Part shown: one piece after another, positions 33,053 to 43,147 of the stretch | Layout of the letters: every line of letters starts with the position of its first letter | How positions within the stretch are numbered: the stretch's first letter is position 1 | NCBI GenBank assembly: GCA_964017195.1 | Contig: OZ024897.1 | Span: 7,453,951 to 7,517,950 of the forward strand | Origin: Siderastrea radians | Lineage: Eukaryota > Cnidaria > Anthozoa > Scleractinia > Rhizangiidae | DNA: 64,000 bases | Reading direction: 5' to 3' | Translations under genes and position numbers: made by a program | Notes under the pieces: generated by a model | The model's input: the letters and a program-made list of their open reading frames with translations, nothing else | Told to the model about the DNA's origin: nothing | Database searches by the model: none

Positions 33053-35470
33053 ATGTCTTATCCTGGTTACAGTTCAATTTTTAATCGTATCCGCCGTGAG
33101 GCTGGGCTGGAAGCCCTTAAATTAGCGCGAACTATGGAGAAAACGACGTACAAACTTGAAGCTCACCACCGCCATTTACATTTCACGCACAAGGCAATTG
33201 AGAATCAGTGGATTCCCAAATCTTTGAGGTTTAAACCTCCTGGCAACCACCCTGTCTTCAAACGTATTATGGAACGGGCCAGCAAACATTGTATGAGAGC
33301 AAGAATTTCTATCTGCCACGATCGAATTCGAACCCTGAAAGGAACTTTGGATGAATCCAAACAACAGTTATCAAGTTTGGTCATCGAAGATACTTCATCT
33401 ACGTTGCTTCAATTCCTAAAAATGAGGTCTCAATCTGTTCGCGACAACATTAAAGCGAGACACGAGAACAAGCTTACAAACCTAAGAATGGAAGCTGAAA
33501 ATGAGTGCCCGAATACCATCAATAAGAAAAACTGGGTGATTAATTTATCACAAAAACCCCTAACCGCGACAGAACGTTCTCTTCTTGAGAAAGGTCCTAA
33601 ATTTGCTCCAACCCCACAATTCATCCCGGTTAAAGACATTGTTTCTGAAGTTGAAGCCGCCATCGTCCGCCTTCCTGATGACACGAAGGATGCCGTACGA
33701 ACCACCACCGCCTCTTTGCTCCACAGAGCCCGACTTCCACCACACAGCAACACCACCAAAGCTGAATTAAGAGCCCTAAAGAACTTAAAACAGGACCACG
33801 AACGTGTTATTACGAAAGCTGATAAAGGGAACTGCTTTGTTGTCATGGACAGAACTGATTATGACTCCAAAATGGAAACTCTACTCAGCGACCGAGACAC
33901 GTACCAACCAGTCCTCAAGTCACCATTCGCCAAAATTGAAAGAGAACTTAACAGTAGACTCCTCGATCTCAAACGACAAAACAAGATAGATGAAACAGTC
34001 TATCAAAAACTTCGTTCTACAGACGGTTCTCCGCCTGCCATCCGGGGCTCTATTAAACATCATAAACCAGGATTCCCTCTTCGACCGATTGTATCGAGCA
34101 TCGGGTCTGCCCTTTACAACACATCTAAGTTTCTTTCTGATATCCTATCGCCGATTCAGAACCTCAATGGCTATTCTGTCCTCAACTCTTCACAATTTGC
34201 CAAAGAAATAGCCAATATGGAAATTTCCGACGACGAAGTTATGGTGTCATTCGATGTGGTGTCGCTATTCACGGCTATCCCTGTCCACAAAGCGTGTGAT
34301 TACATTCGCGACAAGCTGAACAATGACAGTACTTTACAATCTAGAACAAGCCTAACTACCGATGACATCATTTCTTTATTGGACTTCACTCTCTCCAATA
34401 ACTATTTTGTCTACAATAACTGTATATATAAGCAGGTTCACGGTTGTGCTATGGGCAGCCCTGTTAGCCCTATTGTTGCTAATCTTTGCATGGAGGTGGT
34501 TGAAGAATTAGCCATCAATACCTCTACAGTTACACCAAGGATTTGGAAAAGATATGTTGACGATAGCTTCGTCATCATTAAGAAAGACGCTGTCTCCTCC
34601 TTTCATGACACTTTAAATTCCATCGACCCAAAAATCGCTTTTACTATCGAAGAAGAAAACAATGGCCAAATCTCTTTCTTGGACACCCTCGTTTCCAGGA
34701 AAAATGGTGTTACTGTCATCGACGTTTACCGGAAACCGACACATACTGATAGATATCTGGATTATTCTTCTCATCATGAATATAAACATAAAGTCAGCGC
34801 GGCCTCGACCCTCCTATTCCGTGCAGCCAACCTACCTAGCACTTGTGAAGGTAAAGCACGCGAGACTAGTTACGTTACGGAAGCATTGAAAGCCAATGGC
34901 TACCCACCAACGGTTATTTCCAACATTTTAAAAAAGAAGTCAGCCCCGACAACTCCTCCTCCGGAAGAATTAGTGTCCATGTTCTTCAAATGGGCCGATC
35001 CATCTGACACTTCCCTGGGTTTCGCATGTCTTCCCTATATCCGCGGATTGACTGAACCTCTCACCAGATTACTTCGTAAAAATCACATCCGTGTAGTAAG
35101 CAAACCAGCTAAAACCCTGCAACAAGAATTCCCTTCTCCTAAGTTTAGGCAGCCCCTGGATCTACAATGCAATGTTGTTTACAAAATCTCGTGTGCTGAT
35201 TGCTGTTGGAGTTACGTAGGAGAAACTGGCAGATGTTTTAAAACCCGAAGAAAGGAACATCAACGAAATTTTAAAAATTATACTAGAGGCTCGAACATTG
35301 CCAACCATGCTTGGCAAAACAATCATTCAATTGATTTTGATGGCGCTACTGTGATAGACAAAGGCAATTACCGTATTCGAAGAACACTAGAATCCTGGCA
35401 TACTGCCAAAACTGTCGGCGCAGACAATAATTCTAAACCGTTACCAAGACAATACTCTATCTTATTGTAA
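33053..35470 (+). CDS. Penelope-like element ORF: reverse transcriptase plus GIY-YIG endonuclease (full copy, right)
   Basis: An 805-codon ORF with the same protein as the left full copy and the same domains (basic N-terminus, RT motifs A to C with YVDDSF, GIY-YIG). The ATG follows 'ttttatatttttaat'. No frameshift or stop is seen, so this copy could code for an active enzyme. It is preceded by a T-rich tract and a short hairpin (GGCTA-TAGTATAG-TAGCC) in the pseudo-LTR. Confidence 0.93.
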   Translation: MSYPGYSSIFNRIRREAGLEALKLARTMEKTTYKLEAHHRHLHFTHKAIENQWIPKSLRFKPPGNHPVFKRIMERASKHCMRARISICHDRIRTLKGTLDESKQQLSSLVIEDTSSTLLQFLKMRSQSVRDNIKARHENKLTNLRMEAENECPNTINKKNWVINLSQKPLTATERSLLEKGPKFAPTPQFIPVKDIVSEVEAAIVRLPDDTKDAVRTTTASLLHRARLPPHSNTTKAELRALKNLKQDHERVITKADKGNCFVVMDRTDYDSKMETLLSDRDTYQPVLKSPFAKIERELNSRLLDLKRQNKIDETVYQKLRSTDGSPPAIRGSIKHHKPGFPLRPIVSSIGSALYNTSKFLSDILSPIQNLNGYSVLNSSQFAKEIANMEISDDEVMVSFDVVSLFTAIPVHKACDYIRDKLNNDSTLQSRTSLTTDDIISLLDFTLSNNYFVYNNCIYKQVHGCAMGSPVSPIVANLCMEVVEELAINTSTVTPRIWKRYVDDSFVIIKKDAVSSFHDTLNSIDPKIAFTIEEENNGQISFLDTLVSRKNGVTVIDVYRKPTHTDRYLDYSSHHEYKHKVSAASTLLFRAANLPSTCEGKARETSYVTEALKANGYPPTVISNILKKKSAPTTPPPEELVSMFFKWADPSDTSLGFACLPYIRGLTEPLTRLLRKNHIRVVSKPAKTLQQEFPSPKFRQPLDLQCNVVYKISCADCCWSYVGETGRCFKTRRKEHQRNFKNYTRGSNIANHAWQNNHSIDFDGATVIDKGNYRIRRTLESWHTAKTVGADNNSKPLPRQYSILL

Positions 35471-35686
35471 TTCTTATTTCGTCCGTTTTTGTCCATTTTT
35501 AGCTTTTTTACACTTCTATTGTATTCTTGTGTTTAATCTTTTCACACCCTCCCTTGCATATATTTCCAATCATGCGCTTTCATTTCTTTTTACATTCGTT
35601 AAAGGCTATAGTATAGTAGCCGAAAGCTTATATTTCTCTTAAATTTTTTTTTTTTTTAAACCAGAGAACGCTTTTTATATTTTTAA

Positions 35687-35698
35687 CATTTGGATTTA
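35687..35698. repeat. Target-site duplication, right
   Basis: CATTTGGATTTA, identical to the left copy. The flank then continues as in the homologous empty sites ('gtttcaaaattaagaaggacc'). Confidence 0.85.
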
Positions 35699-36169
35699 GT
35701 TTCAAAATTAAGAAGGACCATCTTAATAGCTCAATCCTTTTTCTACATAAACAGTTCAAAGTTTCAGTTGCATGAACTGCCCACCGCTCTAAAATCTCCC
35801 TCTACTGATTTGCAGAAATCAACTTAACCAAGGCGCCGTTGAACTCTCTACAACATCTTAACTTGTCTCAGAATTTTTTCAGCTGCGTTAAGTAGCCTCC
35901 GGTAGGAATTGGAAATGAAGATTTAAATGCAGAATGCCATGATCCAATTTCATTCAGCTGTTTTCAGCAGGGATTCGAGCATTGCCGGAGAGCAGTTTTC
36001 AACGGTTATACACTTCTGAAGAGCGTAAACTGGTAAGCGGAAAAGCGCAAGTTATTCAATATTTGCCAAATGTACTGGCAAAACTCATTTCCGTCTAATC
36101 ATTCAAATCTGAGAAGAAGAAGACTGTTAATTCCCGACATACCCCAAGCTCAAAACAGCTAAAAATTCT

Positions 36170-36500
36170 CAAAACTACTGGAATTTATCCACGGACTCAA
36201 AAGGTAGCACGACTTTGTACAGCAAAATAAACAGCACCACTGGAAGGGGCTGCTCAGTCGCCAGTATCTTTCATCTCAATTGTTCACATTTCAGGATTTC
36301 TTCCACACACTCAAACGTTAGAGCCATCTTGTACAGTACAACGGAAAAGTGCTGCTCAATAGCTTTGATTTGAACGGCCACAATTAAGGATTTCATCTAC
36401 GGACTCAAAAGTTAGAACTGACCTTGTACAGCATAATAAACAGTGCCACAACAAAGTACTGTTCGGTAGCTTTCATTTGAGCGGTCAACTTTATGATTTC
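36170..36500. repeat. 106-bp repeat units upstream of A3
   Basis: Three units ('ttgtacagcaaaataaacagc', 'gtagctttcatttgagcggt'), in the same position relative to exon 1 as in A2 and A4. Confidence 0.75.
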
Positions 36501-36636
36501 AATGACAGGTTTTGACTCTTACAGTAATAGGGTTAAAACCAAAGTGTAGTTTTGACTAGTGTTTTCAGTTTTCAATACATGTGGCTCTTAATTTTTGCGC
36601 GGAAATTCACAGGTTTTTCACTTCGCTGCAGGTTAC

Positions 36637-39212
36637 ATGATGAAGTTCTTTGTTTTGCTGGGTATTCTGACCGTTTTGTTCCTCGACATTGGACAGGTAA
36701 CATTAATTGTTGTAGTAATGCCTTTTAGTTAAGTTAGTTTTCCTATGTAATTCCTGATGTTTCGTCGTTGGATTTGTCTCTCGCTGATCACCCTCTAAAT
36801 AAATTCCTCATGCGACCTCGTCTGTCTTAATTGACGACAAGCCTAACAAAACACACAAAACATTTTAAAACGAAAATGTTTCATGTACAACTAAGACCCA
36901 AATTGGACGGGTGATGCCCTATTTATTCAGTAGGGTCTTTGGGTGAGCGACTAGCTCCGGGGACTAGATTTATAAAAACGTTTTAACTGCATTTCACGTA
37001 CGAAGCTGATGATCGATACTGAATTTCGTTTAGTGCGTCTGGTAAACGGAAAATCGAAAATTATTTTTTATGCAAACAAAAGCCGGACAAAAACAGGAGG
37101 ATTTGATTGTACAAAATGCCGGAAAATGAATAGAACCACATAAAACGTTTACTGAATCGCTTTCATCTCTCTCTTCGCTCTTTTCTAGTCTACTACTTGT
37201 TTTCATTTTGTATTTTGGTTATTCCCAGCCAGTTGAAGGCCTTTTTCTTGAGCCAGGTAAAAGCGGGATGTTCGCGAGAGGTAAATTTGTCTTTCATTCC
37301 CTTGAACTACGACTGTTACACTCCATATCTTTGATGCACAATCCATTTAGATACAGTAAATCACTCCCTGTTAAATCTTGAAGATTCAACTACAGAATGT
37401 AAAAATGTGTGCCCAATGTTTTCAAGTCGCAGTCCTTCTCCCCTGCCCCCCAGGGGTATTTAACCCACGTTTGGGTATAGGGGTGCCGCTAAGGCTCAGG
37501 AAATCTAACCCTGTTTAGGACATAAGAAGCCTTAAAATACCTATCCTGTTCAGAGCAACCCCTTCCATTTTAGTCCCTGTTTAGAAAAAATGACAAAATA
37601 CACACGCTCTTCCTGTGCACCATTTTGAAGTGTTTTTTAAATTAAAGACTAGCAAATGTCCACTATCTAAGATACCGTATAAGCTATATTTAACGACGGC
37701 AGTCGTACTGACCACACCCTGTTTAGGACAAGTTCAGACCCTGTTTAGGACAGACTCGCATAAACTAAATTACCGTGTGGCACTAAATTTTTGCGGGAGT
37801 TTAATTTTGCGAATTGGCAATTTTTTGTGTTTTGCGGGAACTACTTTTTGTGATTTGAAAAGACTGGTTTTTCTTGCTGGGAATTAACTTTTGCGATTTT
37901 CTGGAAGTCGCGTTCAAATGGAACTAATAACATTTTCATTTTTTGAGTAAAGGCCTACTAAAAGGAATCGAAATACAAATAAAACAACATGGGAATGCCA
38001 CTCTATTGCACTACAATGTATAGAAAATAACTAGAGTACCACTTGATGTATTATCCCCGAGTTATCTATGGCATTTTCTCATTTAAATCAGTATTTTTGT
38101 CTATAATTTCTACAATGGAGTAAAATTGTGCGGCGAAAAAATTTTGTTATAATTTTATTTTGTGGGAACTTATTTTTGCGGATCGAGAAAAAACTGCAAA
38201 AATCGCAAAAATTAGAACCCGCAAAAATTTAGTGCCACACGGTATATACCCTGTTTGGAAAAGAGAGGTCAAAATCCATACCCTTGCAGCGGTATGTCCC
38301 TATTTAGGCCACATAAGGGAGAACCCCCCACCCCCTACCCGCTGGGGCCAGAGAAACCTATTGATGATCTTGCTGCGCTAAAGTAGTGTCTTAATTAAAC
38401 AAAACTGGGCCATTATTTTTAGGTTTTTATTAATGTAAATGTGTCTTATGGCTTTTCAAAGTGCTACCAAAAAAAGCTGACAAAATTCCTTTGATACTTA
38501 TAAAAATAAAGCTAAACAAATGTCAATGTCAATGTCGCTTTCCATCAATATAACGATTTAAACGATTTTGTTTAACTTAACAGGGTCCCAAAGGGGATTA
38601 GGGCTCCAGAGCTCCGGCCTAAAAACTACAGGGTTCCAGGGCTCCAAGACGGAAAATTCGGGGCTCCAGGGCTCCATTTAGCCAAAAACAGCTTTTTTGT
38701 TCGGGCTCCACGTAGAGAAAGGCTTTGGGTTCCGGGCTCCACGACAAAAGTTTCAGGGCTCCAGGGCTCCCCTTTGGGATCCTGACTTAACGATATCATT
38801 TTTAATGCCCTTATTCTTCTATTGAACCACTTTATGTATTGTTTTCTTGCTAATGTTTTACGTAGAACTGAGTAATTTAGAAGGGCCACAAGTTGCTCAG
38901 TCGATGATACTCTTATGTGTTACCTACCCTCTTATGTGTTGAACTTGTTCACTTCATCACTAACTTCATCTAGAACAGATACGCGACCAGAGAGGGAGCG
39001 TGTTGCATAATCAGTTTTTGTTTGAAAATTGTGATATTGATTTTTTCTTCCCTGCAGTTTGCCCCGATCCCTGCAAAGTAAAGGTTGTAACTTGTGCCAA
39101 GAACCCTTGCAGGCCCAACCCTTGCCCTAACGACAAACCGGTGTGCAAAGTTTGTAACTGCGGCGCCTGTTATGCCACGTGTGAGGAGCAATTTATCCAG
39201 CACACATACTAA
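36637..39212 (+). CDS. A3: secreted ten-cysteine peptide gene (SCRiP-like), subfamily A, intact
   Basis: Exons 36,637-36,696 (20 codons, signal peptide), 37,229-37,280 (17 codons plus 1 base, propeptide starting P-V-E-G and ending in Arg) and 39,058-39,212 (ten-Cys mature part, stop TAA). Splice sites are GCTGCAG/GACAG|GTAAC, TCCCAG/GAGAG|GTAAAT and CCTGCAG, with the same phases as A2. The mature peptide begins with Val before the first Cys instead of Ala, and its tail after the tenth Cys is different and longer (ending His-Thr-Tyr), because the 3' end of the exon has diverged. Intron 2 is enlarged to about 1.8 kb by two miniature transposons. AATAAA at 39,284-39,289. Role as for A2. Confidence 0.73.
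37444..38345. repeat. ACCCTGTTTAGGACA repeat element, copy 3 (A3 intron 2), split by a MITE
   Basis: Same element as in A2 intron 2, interrupted between 37,772 and 38,243 by a 470-bp MITE. It continues after the MITE with 'ataccctgtttgg' and ends in a C-rich tract near 38,330. Confidence 0.7.
37773..38242. mobile_element. MITE with TA target-site duplication (470 bp)
   Basis: Starts CCGTGTGGCACTAAATTTTT and ends with the exact inverse (AAAAATTTAGTGCCACACGG), flanked by TA on both sides. The uninterrupted version in A2 reads 'aattatataccctg', so the empty site is known. The TA duplication fits a Tc1/mariner-type or similar transposase. The 90-codon frame inside is not a transposase. Confidence 0.92.
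38581..38784. mobile_element. MITE with GGGCTCCAGGGCTCC interior (204 bp)
   Basis: Left end CAGGGTCCCAAAGGGG and right end CCCCTTTGGGATCCTG are inverted copies with one mismatch. The flanking hexamer ACTTAA occurs on both sides (38,575-38,580 and 38,785-38,790). The homologous site in A2 and A4 is empty. CAGGG ends are hAT-like, but a 6-bp duplication is not the usual 8 bp. Confidence 0.85.
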
Positions 39213-39283
39213 AGCAAAACAGGAATACGACTGACCTGACATGAAATGGCATCCATGCAGTCTTTGCGGACAAGTAGAGTAGA

Positions 39284-39289
39284 AATAAA
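39284..39289 (+). terminator. Poly(A) signal of A3
   Basis: AATAAA in the same context as after A2 and A4 ('agaaataaaagcagtaaaatg'). Confidence 0.7.
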
Positions 39290-40873
39290 AGCAGTAAAAT
39301 GACAAAGAGTATGCATGATGGCAATTAATTGGGGATCGGGGGATATATAGGGCGATCTATAGAGAAAATTTGGGGATATATGGGAGGAACTCGCCAGGTG
39401 TTTTGTTGGGCTTAGTAGTGGCGCATCCAGGCGTTTGTGCAATATGAGGTTCCGGAGTAAAAGCATAGGTGAAATGGCGATTGAATGACGGGGAGTGGGT
39501 GGGGAGGGGGAGGAAAAAATAGTACCTGATACCAGTACCACTTTCACATCGGTGTGAGTCCAACCTCCCCCTCCCCCGGCAACAGCTTTAATCATAAAAA
39601 GAGCGCAGCTTGTTTGAATATAAAGTCGCGTTTCGCAGATGACGGTCAAATTCCTCAAAGATTTGGAAGAGTACTAGTTCTGTCGGTGTCTTTTTCTTCC
39701 TACCTTTCTTCCTTCCTGCCACGCACAGAATGTTTAGTTTTCTAAGCAACAAGAACAAACAATTATTGAATTAATATGATTAGCACCTCGCTTTACTGTT
39801 ATTATTGGGAATATATAACAGTATAATTATGAAAGTTGTTCGAAATTATTGTTCGGCCTTCATAGAGAAGAGAAATTTGTTAATAAAAGAAAGAGGCTAT
39901 ATATTGAGCAATTTCGGTTTGCTGGATTTCACGTGGCATATCGATGGTACAAGACGGACTAGTCTGTAAATAGCTAATGTGATAATTACAAACGTGCCGA
40001 GTTACGTTTTGCTGACTCAGCAACGCATTTTGGCGCCAAACTGTGGGCTCAAATAAACAAAAAAAGTTAATAAACAATTTCATGTAACTTGTTAGGTTTC
40101 ACGTGGCATATAGATGGGAGCAGCAGCTGGGCTTCTTGCCTGTTATGCCTCGCACCACACGGCAGACAAAAAAGATCTGCTGGTTTAGTCGGCTACTTGA
40201 TTGCGGAAAAGCGACATGTCGGTCTCTGGCCTTAACACTGTAAATAACAGACGAGCCACGATACACAACAAACAGGTGAAAAAGACCTCCTCTCTTTGTC
40301 AACTCTGCTTCATGTGAGAAAGCAGACAGCCTCCAGCGTGTAGCAATCTGTATAGAAGATGAACCACACAAAACGCATCGGGCGAAAAAGACCTGCTCGT
40401 TTTGTCCGCTTCTTGATTCGACAAAGCGGACAGTCTCTGGTTGTGATACTCTGAAAACAGGACAAGCAAACCCAAACAACAGGTGAAAAAGAGCTGTTGC
40501 TTCTGTCGGCTGCTATATGTGACATACTGGACAACCTCTGGATGTTATCCTCTGAACACAAGGAGGTGAGATACTCACAAGAGAGCGGACACAACTTGAC
40601 AACAAAATGCTCGATAAAACGAATACCCTTTGACCAGCGGATAAACTACAGCGACTGCTCTGACTACAAGACAAACTATACCCAACTAGATTAGAATTTC
40701 AGGGTAGCAAATTGTCTTTTTCTTTTTCTCGTTAGAATGCCTCAACATCGCATTTAGAGTGCCTCGAAGCGGGCTTTTTCAGTGCAAAAACAGTTACCTT
40801 TGTAGCCATGAACTAGTGTATTCAGTTTATCACAATGGTTAGCATTGGGCTGCAAAAAATAAAAAAGAAATCT

Positions 40874-40946
40874 GAGTCCCCGACGGAAGTCGAACACATG
40901 GTCTTCCCCCGGAGGTACCTTACTATCGTGCGCTATGCGGGGAGGC
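40874..40946 (-). repeat. tRNA-like relic, second copy
   Basis: Same A-box/B-box arrangement as at 23,309-23,380, diverged by several substitutions. It was duplicated with the A-gene flank. Confidence 0.5.
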
Positions 40947-41070
40947 TCCGCCCGAAAGAGGTACCTTCTTTGCGCTTGCAGTCTACGAAAGGGTAGGGCA
41001 ATTATTTTAGTATTTTAAAGTATCGCCGAAACAGACAGTAAGCTAAAAATGAAAGCAGCTAAGGCTAGGG

Positions 41071-42660
41071 ACGTTTGCTTTCGCGACAATAGTTTTTAGT
41101 TTAACCAGGCGGCTAGTTTGCATTGTTTTTCGTAAATAAAGAATTAAATAAAGCAAAAAAACAAAACAAAAAACAAAAAAACAGAACAACAATTATAGTT
41201 ACTGCTTCCAAACGAGTGCAGAATCCAGAGGCTCTAAACGTTAATGTAAATTAAACTAAAAAATTAATATAACTGTTGTAATAAATATTTGAATGGTCAA
41301 TAAAAAGCAGACATTTTTTACTGATAGAGGTATGGATTTTCTACTCGGGTCGCTCCCATTACAGAGTTAAACGCAGAAAGAAGAAAAACAAAAAGAAAGT
41401 TGTCTACAATGAATTAAAAGAAATTAAGAAAAATACTACAGTCTATTTCATGTGGTATGCCTTGACAGTAAAACGCCCAGAGGGGGGATCCCATAGAAAA
41501 GCGACGGCGATGCTACCAGAATCTAATTTTTGGGCGTGAATTCAGTGAATTCATTTTTACCCCCTAGGGGTAACAAATATGGCAAGTACTTTAACGCGGT
41601 CTAAAGTGGTGTCAAACCGAGCATTTTAACCCTTAAAAGGAAAGTTGATATGGAGTCCCATCCCGAGGGTAGAGTTTTCCATCACCCACTCATACATCAT
41701 AGCCGTGTTCACGGTTAGGTCAATTCCGTGAAGTCAGTCACGTATGAACGAAACTAAGTGACAGTAACTGGCATTTACATAAACGTCAAATATTGTGAGG
41801 AAAATATCGGTTAAAAATCACAGCTTTAAGCAACAGAAGTGCCAATACCAAATACATATTATTCAAAAATAAGATACTTCTTTATTTTCGCTCAAAAAGT
41901 AATAATTTAATTTTGATATCAATTTTTGGAGGAGGGAGAATTTATTTTAATCGGGGGAGGACTTTACCACAGTTTACTTGTTTGGGAGGGGAAAGGTGTA
42001 TTAATTCAATCACATTTAATCTCAAAATCTTCATCCCAAAAGATTAGCACGCCATTTAGTTTTATTTACAAAAAATTAGAAAAGTGTAACGACGAAAGTC
42101 AACAAAACGTGCTTACTCAATCGCTAGATTTTCGGTTAAAATTTTTATACCATTTAGATTTAGTTTCAAAAATAAGAAGGACCATCTTAATAGTCCAATT
42201 CTTTGTTCTAGATAAACAGACCTTTCAGTTGCGTGAACCACCGCTCTAAAATCACCCCTAACATATACAGAAATCAATATAACTGAGGCGCCGTTGTACT
42301 ATCTATATCATCTTAGCTTCTTTCAAATTTTTTTCAGCTGCGTTAAGTAGTCACGGGTAGTTATCTAAGAATTATATTCGAAATTAAGAATTAAAAGCAG
42401 AATTAATGCCGTGATCCAGTTTTATTCAGCTGTTATCAGCATGGCTTCGAACATTGCAGGAGAGCAGTTTTCAACGGTCATACACTTTTGAAGAGCACAA
42501 ACTAGTAATAGGAAAGTGCAATTTATTTAGTTTTTTGCAACATATACTGGTGTAACTCATTTCTGTCTAATCATTGAAAACTGAGAATGAGAAGGCTTTG
42601 TTTAATCTGCTCACGTCCGACATACCCCAAGCTCAAAACAGCTGAAAAACCTCAAAACTA
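41071..42660. other. Orphan B-type downstream flank, then A4 upstream flank
   Basis: From 41,071 the sequence matches the DNA after B3 (27,149 onward), although no B gene precedes it. The 'ggaggagggag' block lies at about 41,930 and the empty Penelope site at about 42,150. No gene is supported. Confidence 0.65.
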
Positions 42661-43020
42661 TCGCTGTAGAGTGTGATTACCCTCTTTAAATTGAGGAATT
42701 TATCCACAGACTCAAAAGATAGCACAACTTTGTACAGCAAAATAAACAGCACCACTGGAAGAAGCTGTTCAGTAGTTTTCATTTGAATGGTAACATATCA
42801 GGATTTCACCAACACACTAAAAAGTTAAAGCCATCTTGTACAGTACAAAGAGGAAGTACTGCTCAGTAGCTTTCACCTATAATGGTCACATTTGAGGATT
42901 GCATCCACAAACTCAAAAGTTAGAGCCATGTTGGATAGCATAATAAACAGCACCACAGGAAAGTACTGTTCGGTAGCTTTCATTTGAGCGGCCACTCTTT
43001 ATGATTTCAGTGACAGGAAT
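42660..43020. repeat. 106-bp repeat units upstream of A4
   Basis: Three units, same placement as before A2 and A3. Confidence 0.75.
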
Positions 43021-43147
43021 TGACTCTCAGAGTAAAAGGGTCAAAACCAGAGCTTGTTGTAGTTTTCACTAGTGTCTTCGATTTTCAATACATGTCTCTT
43101 AATTTTTGCGCAGACATTCACAGGTTTTTCACTTCGCTCCAGGTTAA

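Larger units (their letters stand above)
28265..35686. mobile_element. Compound Penelope-like element insertion, four copies in inverted arrangement
   Basis: One 7.4-kb insertion bounded by a perfect 12-bp target-site duplication. Left half, minus strand: 5'-truncated copy (31,750 down to about 30,970), full copy (ORF 30,934-28,517), then a 5' stub of a further copy with its first 11 codons (about 28,297-28,265). Right half, plus strand: 5'-truncated copy (from 31,751), full copy (ORF 33,053-35,470), then a stub ending just before the next ATG. In each half the copies are head to tail, sharing the 215-bp inter-ORF region as a pseudo-LTR. The two halves meet 5'-to-5' at 31,750/31,751. Sequence identity is near complete, so the insertion is recent. 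Confidence 0.85.
39213..41070. repeat. A-gene 3' flank block, copy 2
   Basis: Follows A3 and matches the flanks of A2 and A4 to 41,070, where the match ends abruptly at a deletion joint. It contains the AGCGGACA sub-repeats (about 40,190-40,600) and the second tRNA-like relic. Confidence 0.7.

Noticed and set aside
28265..35686. The Penelope palindrome as a pure assembly artefact
   Set aside because: The halves are not mirror images (different truncation points, one residue difference) and are bracketed by a target-site duplication, which an assembly fold-back would not create. Long reads would still be worth checking.
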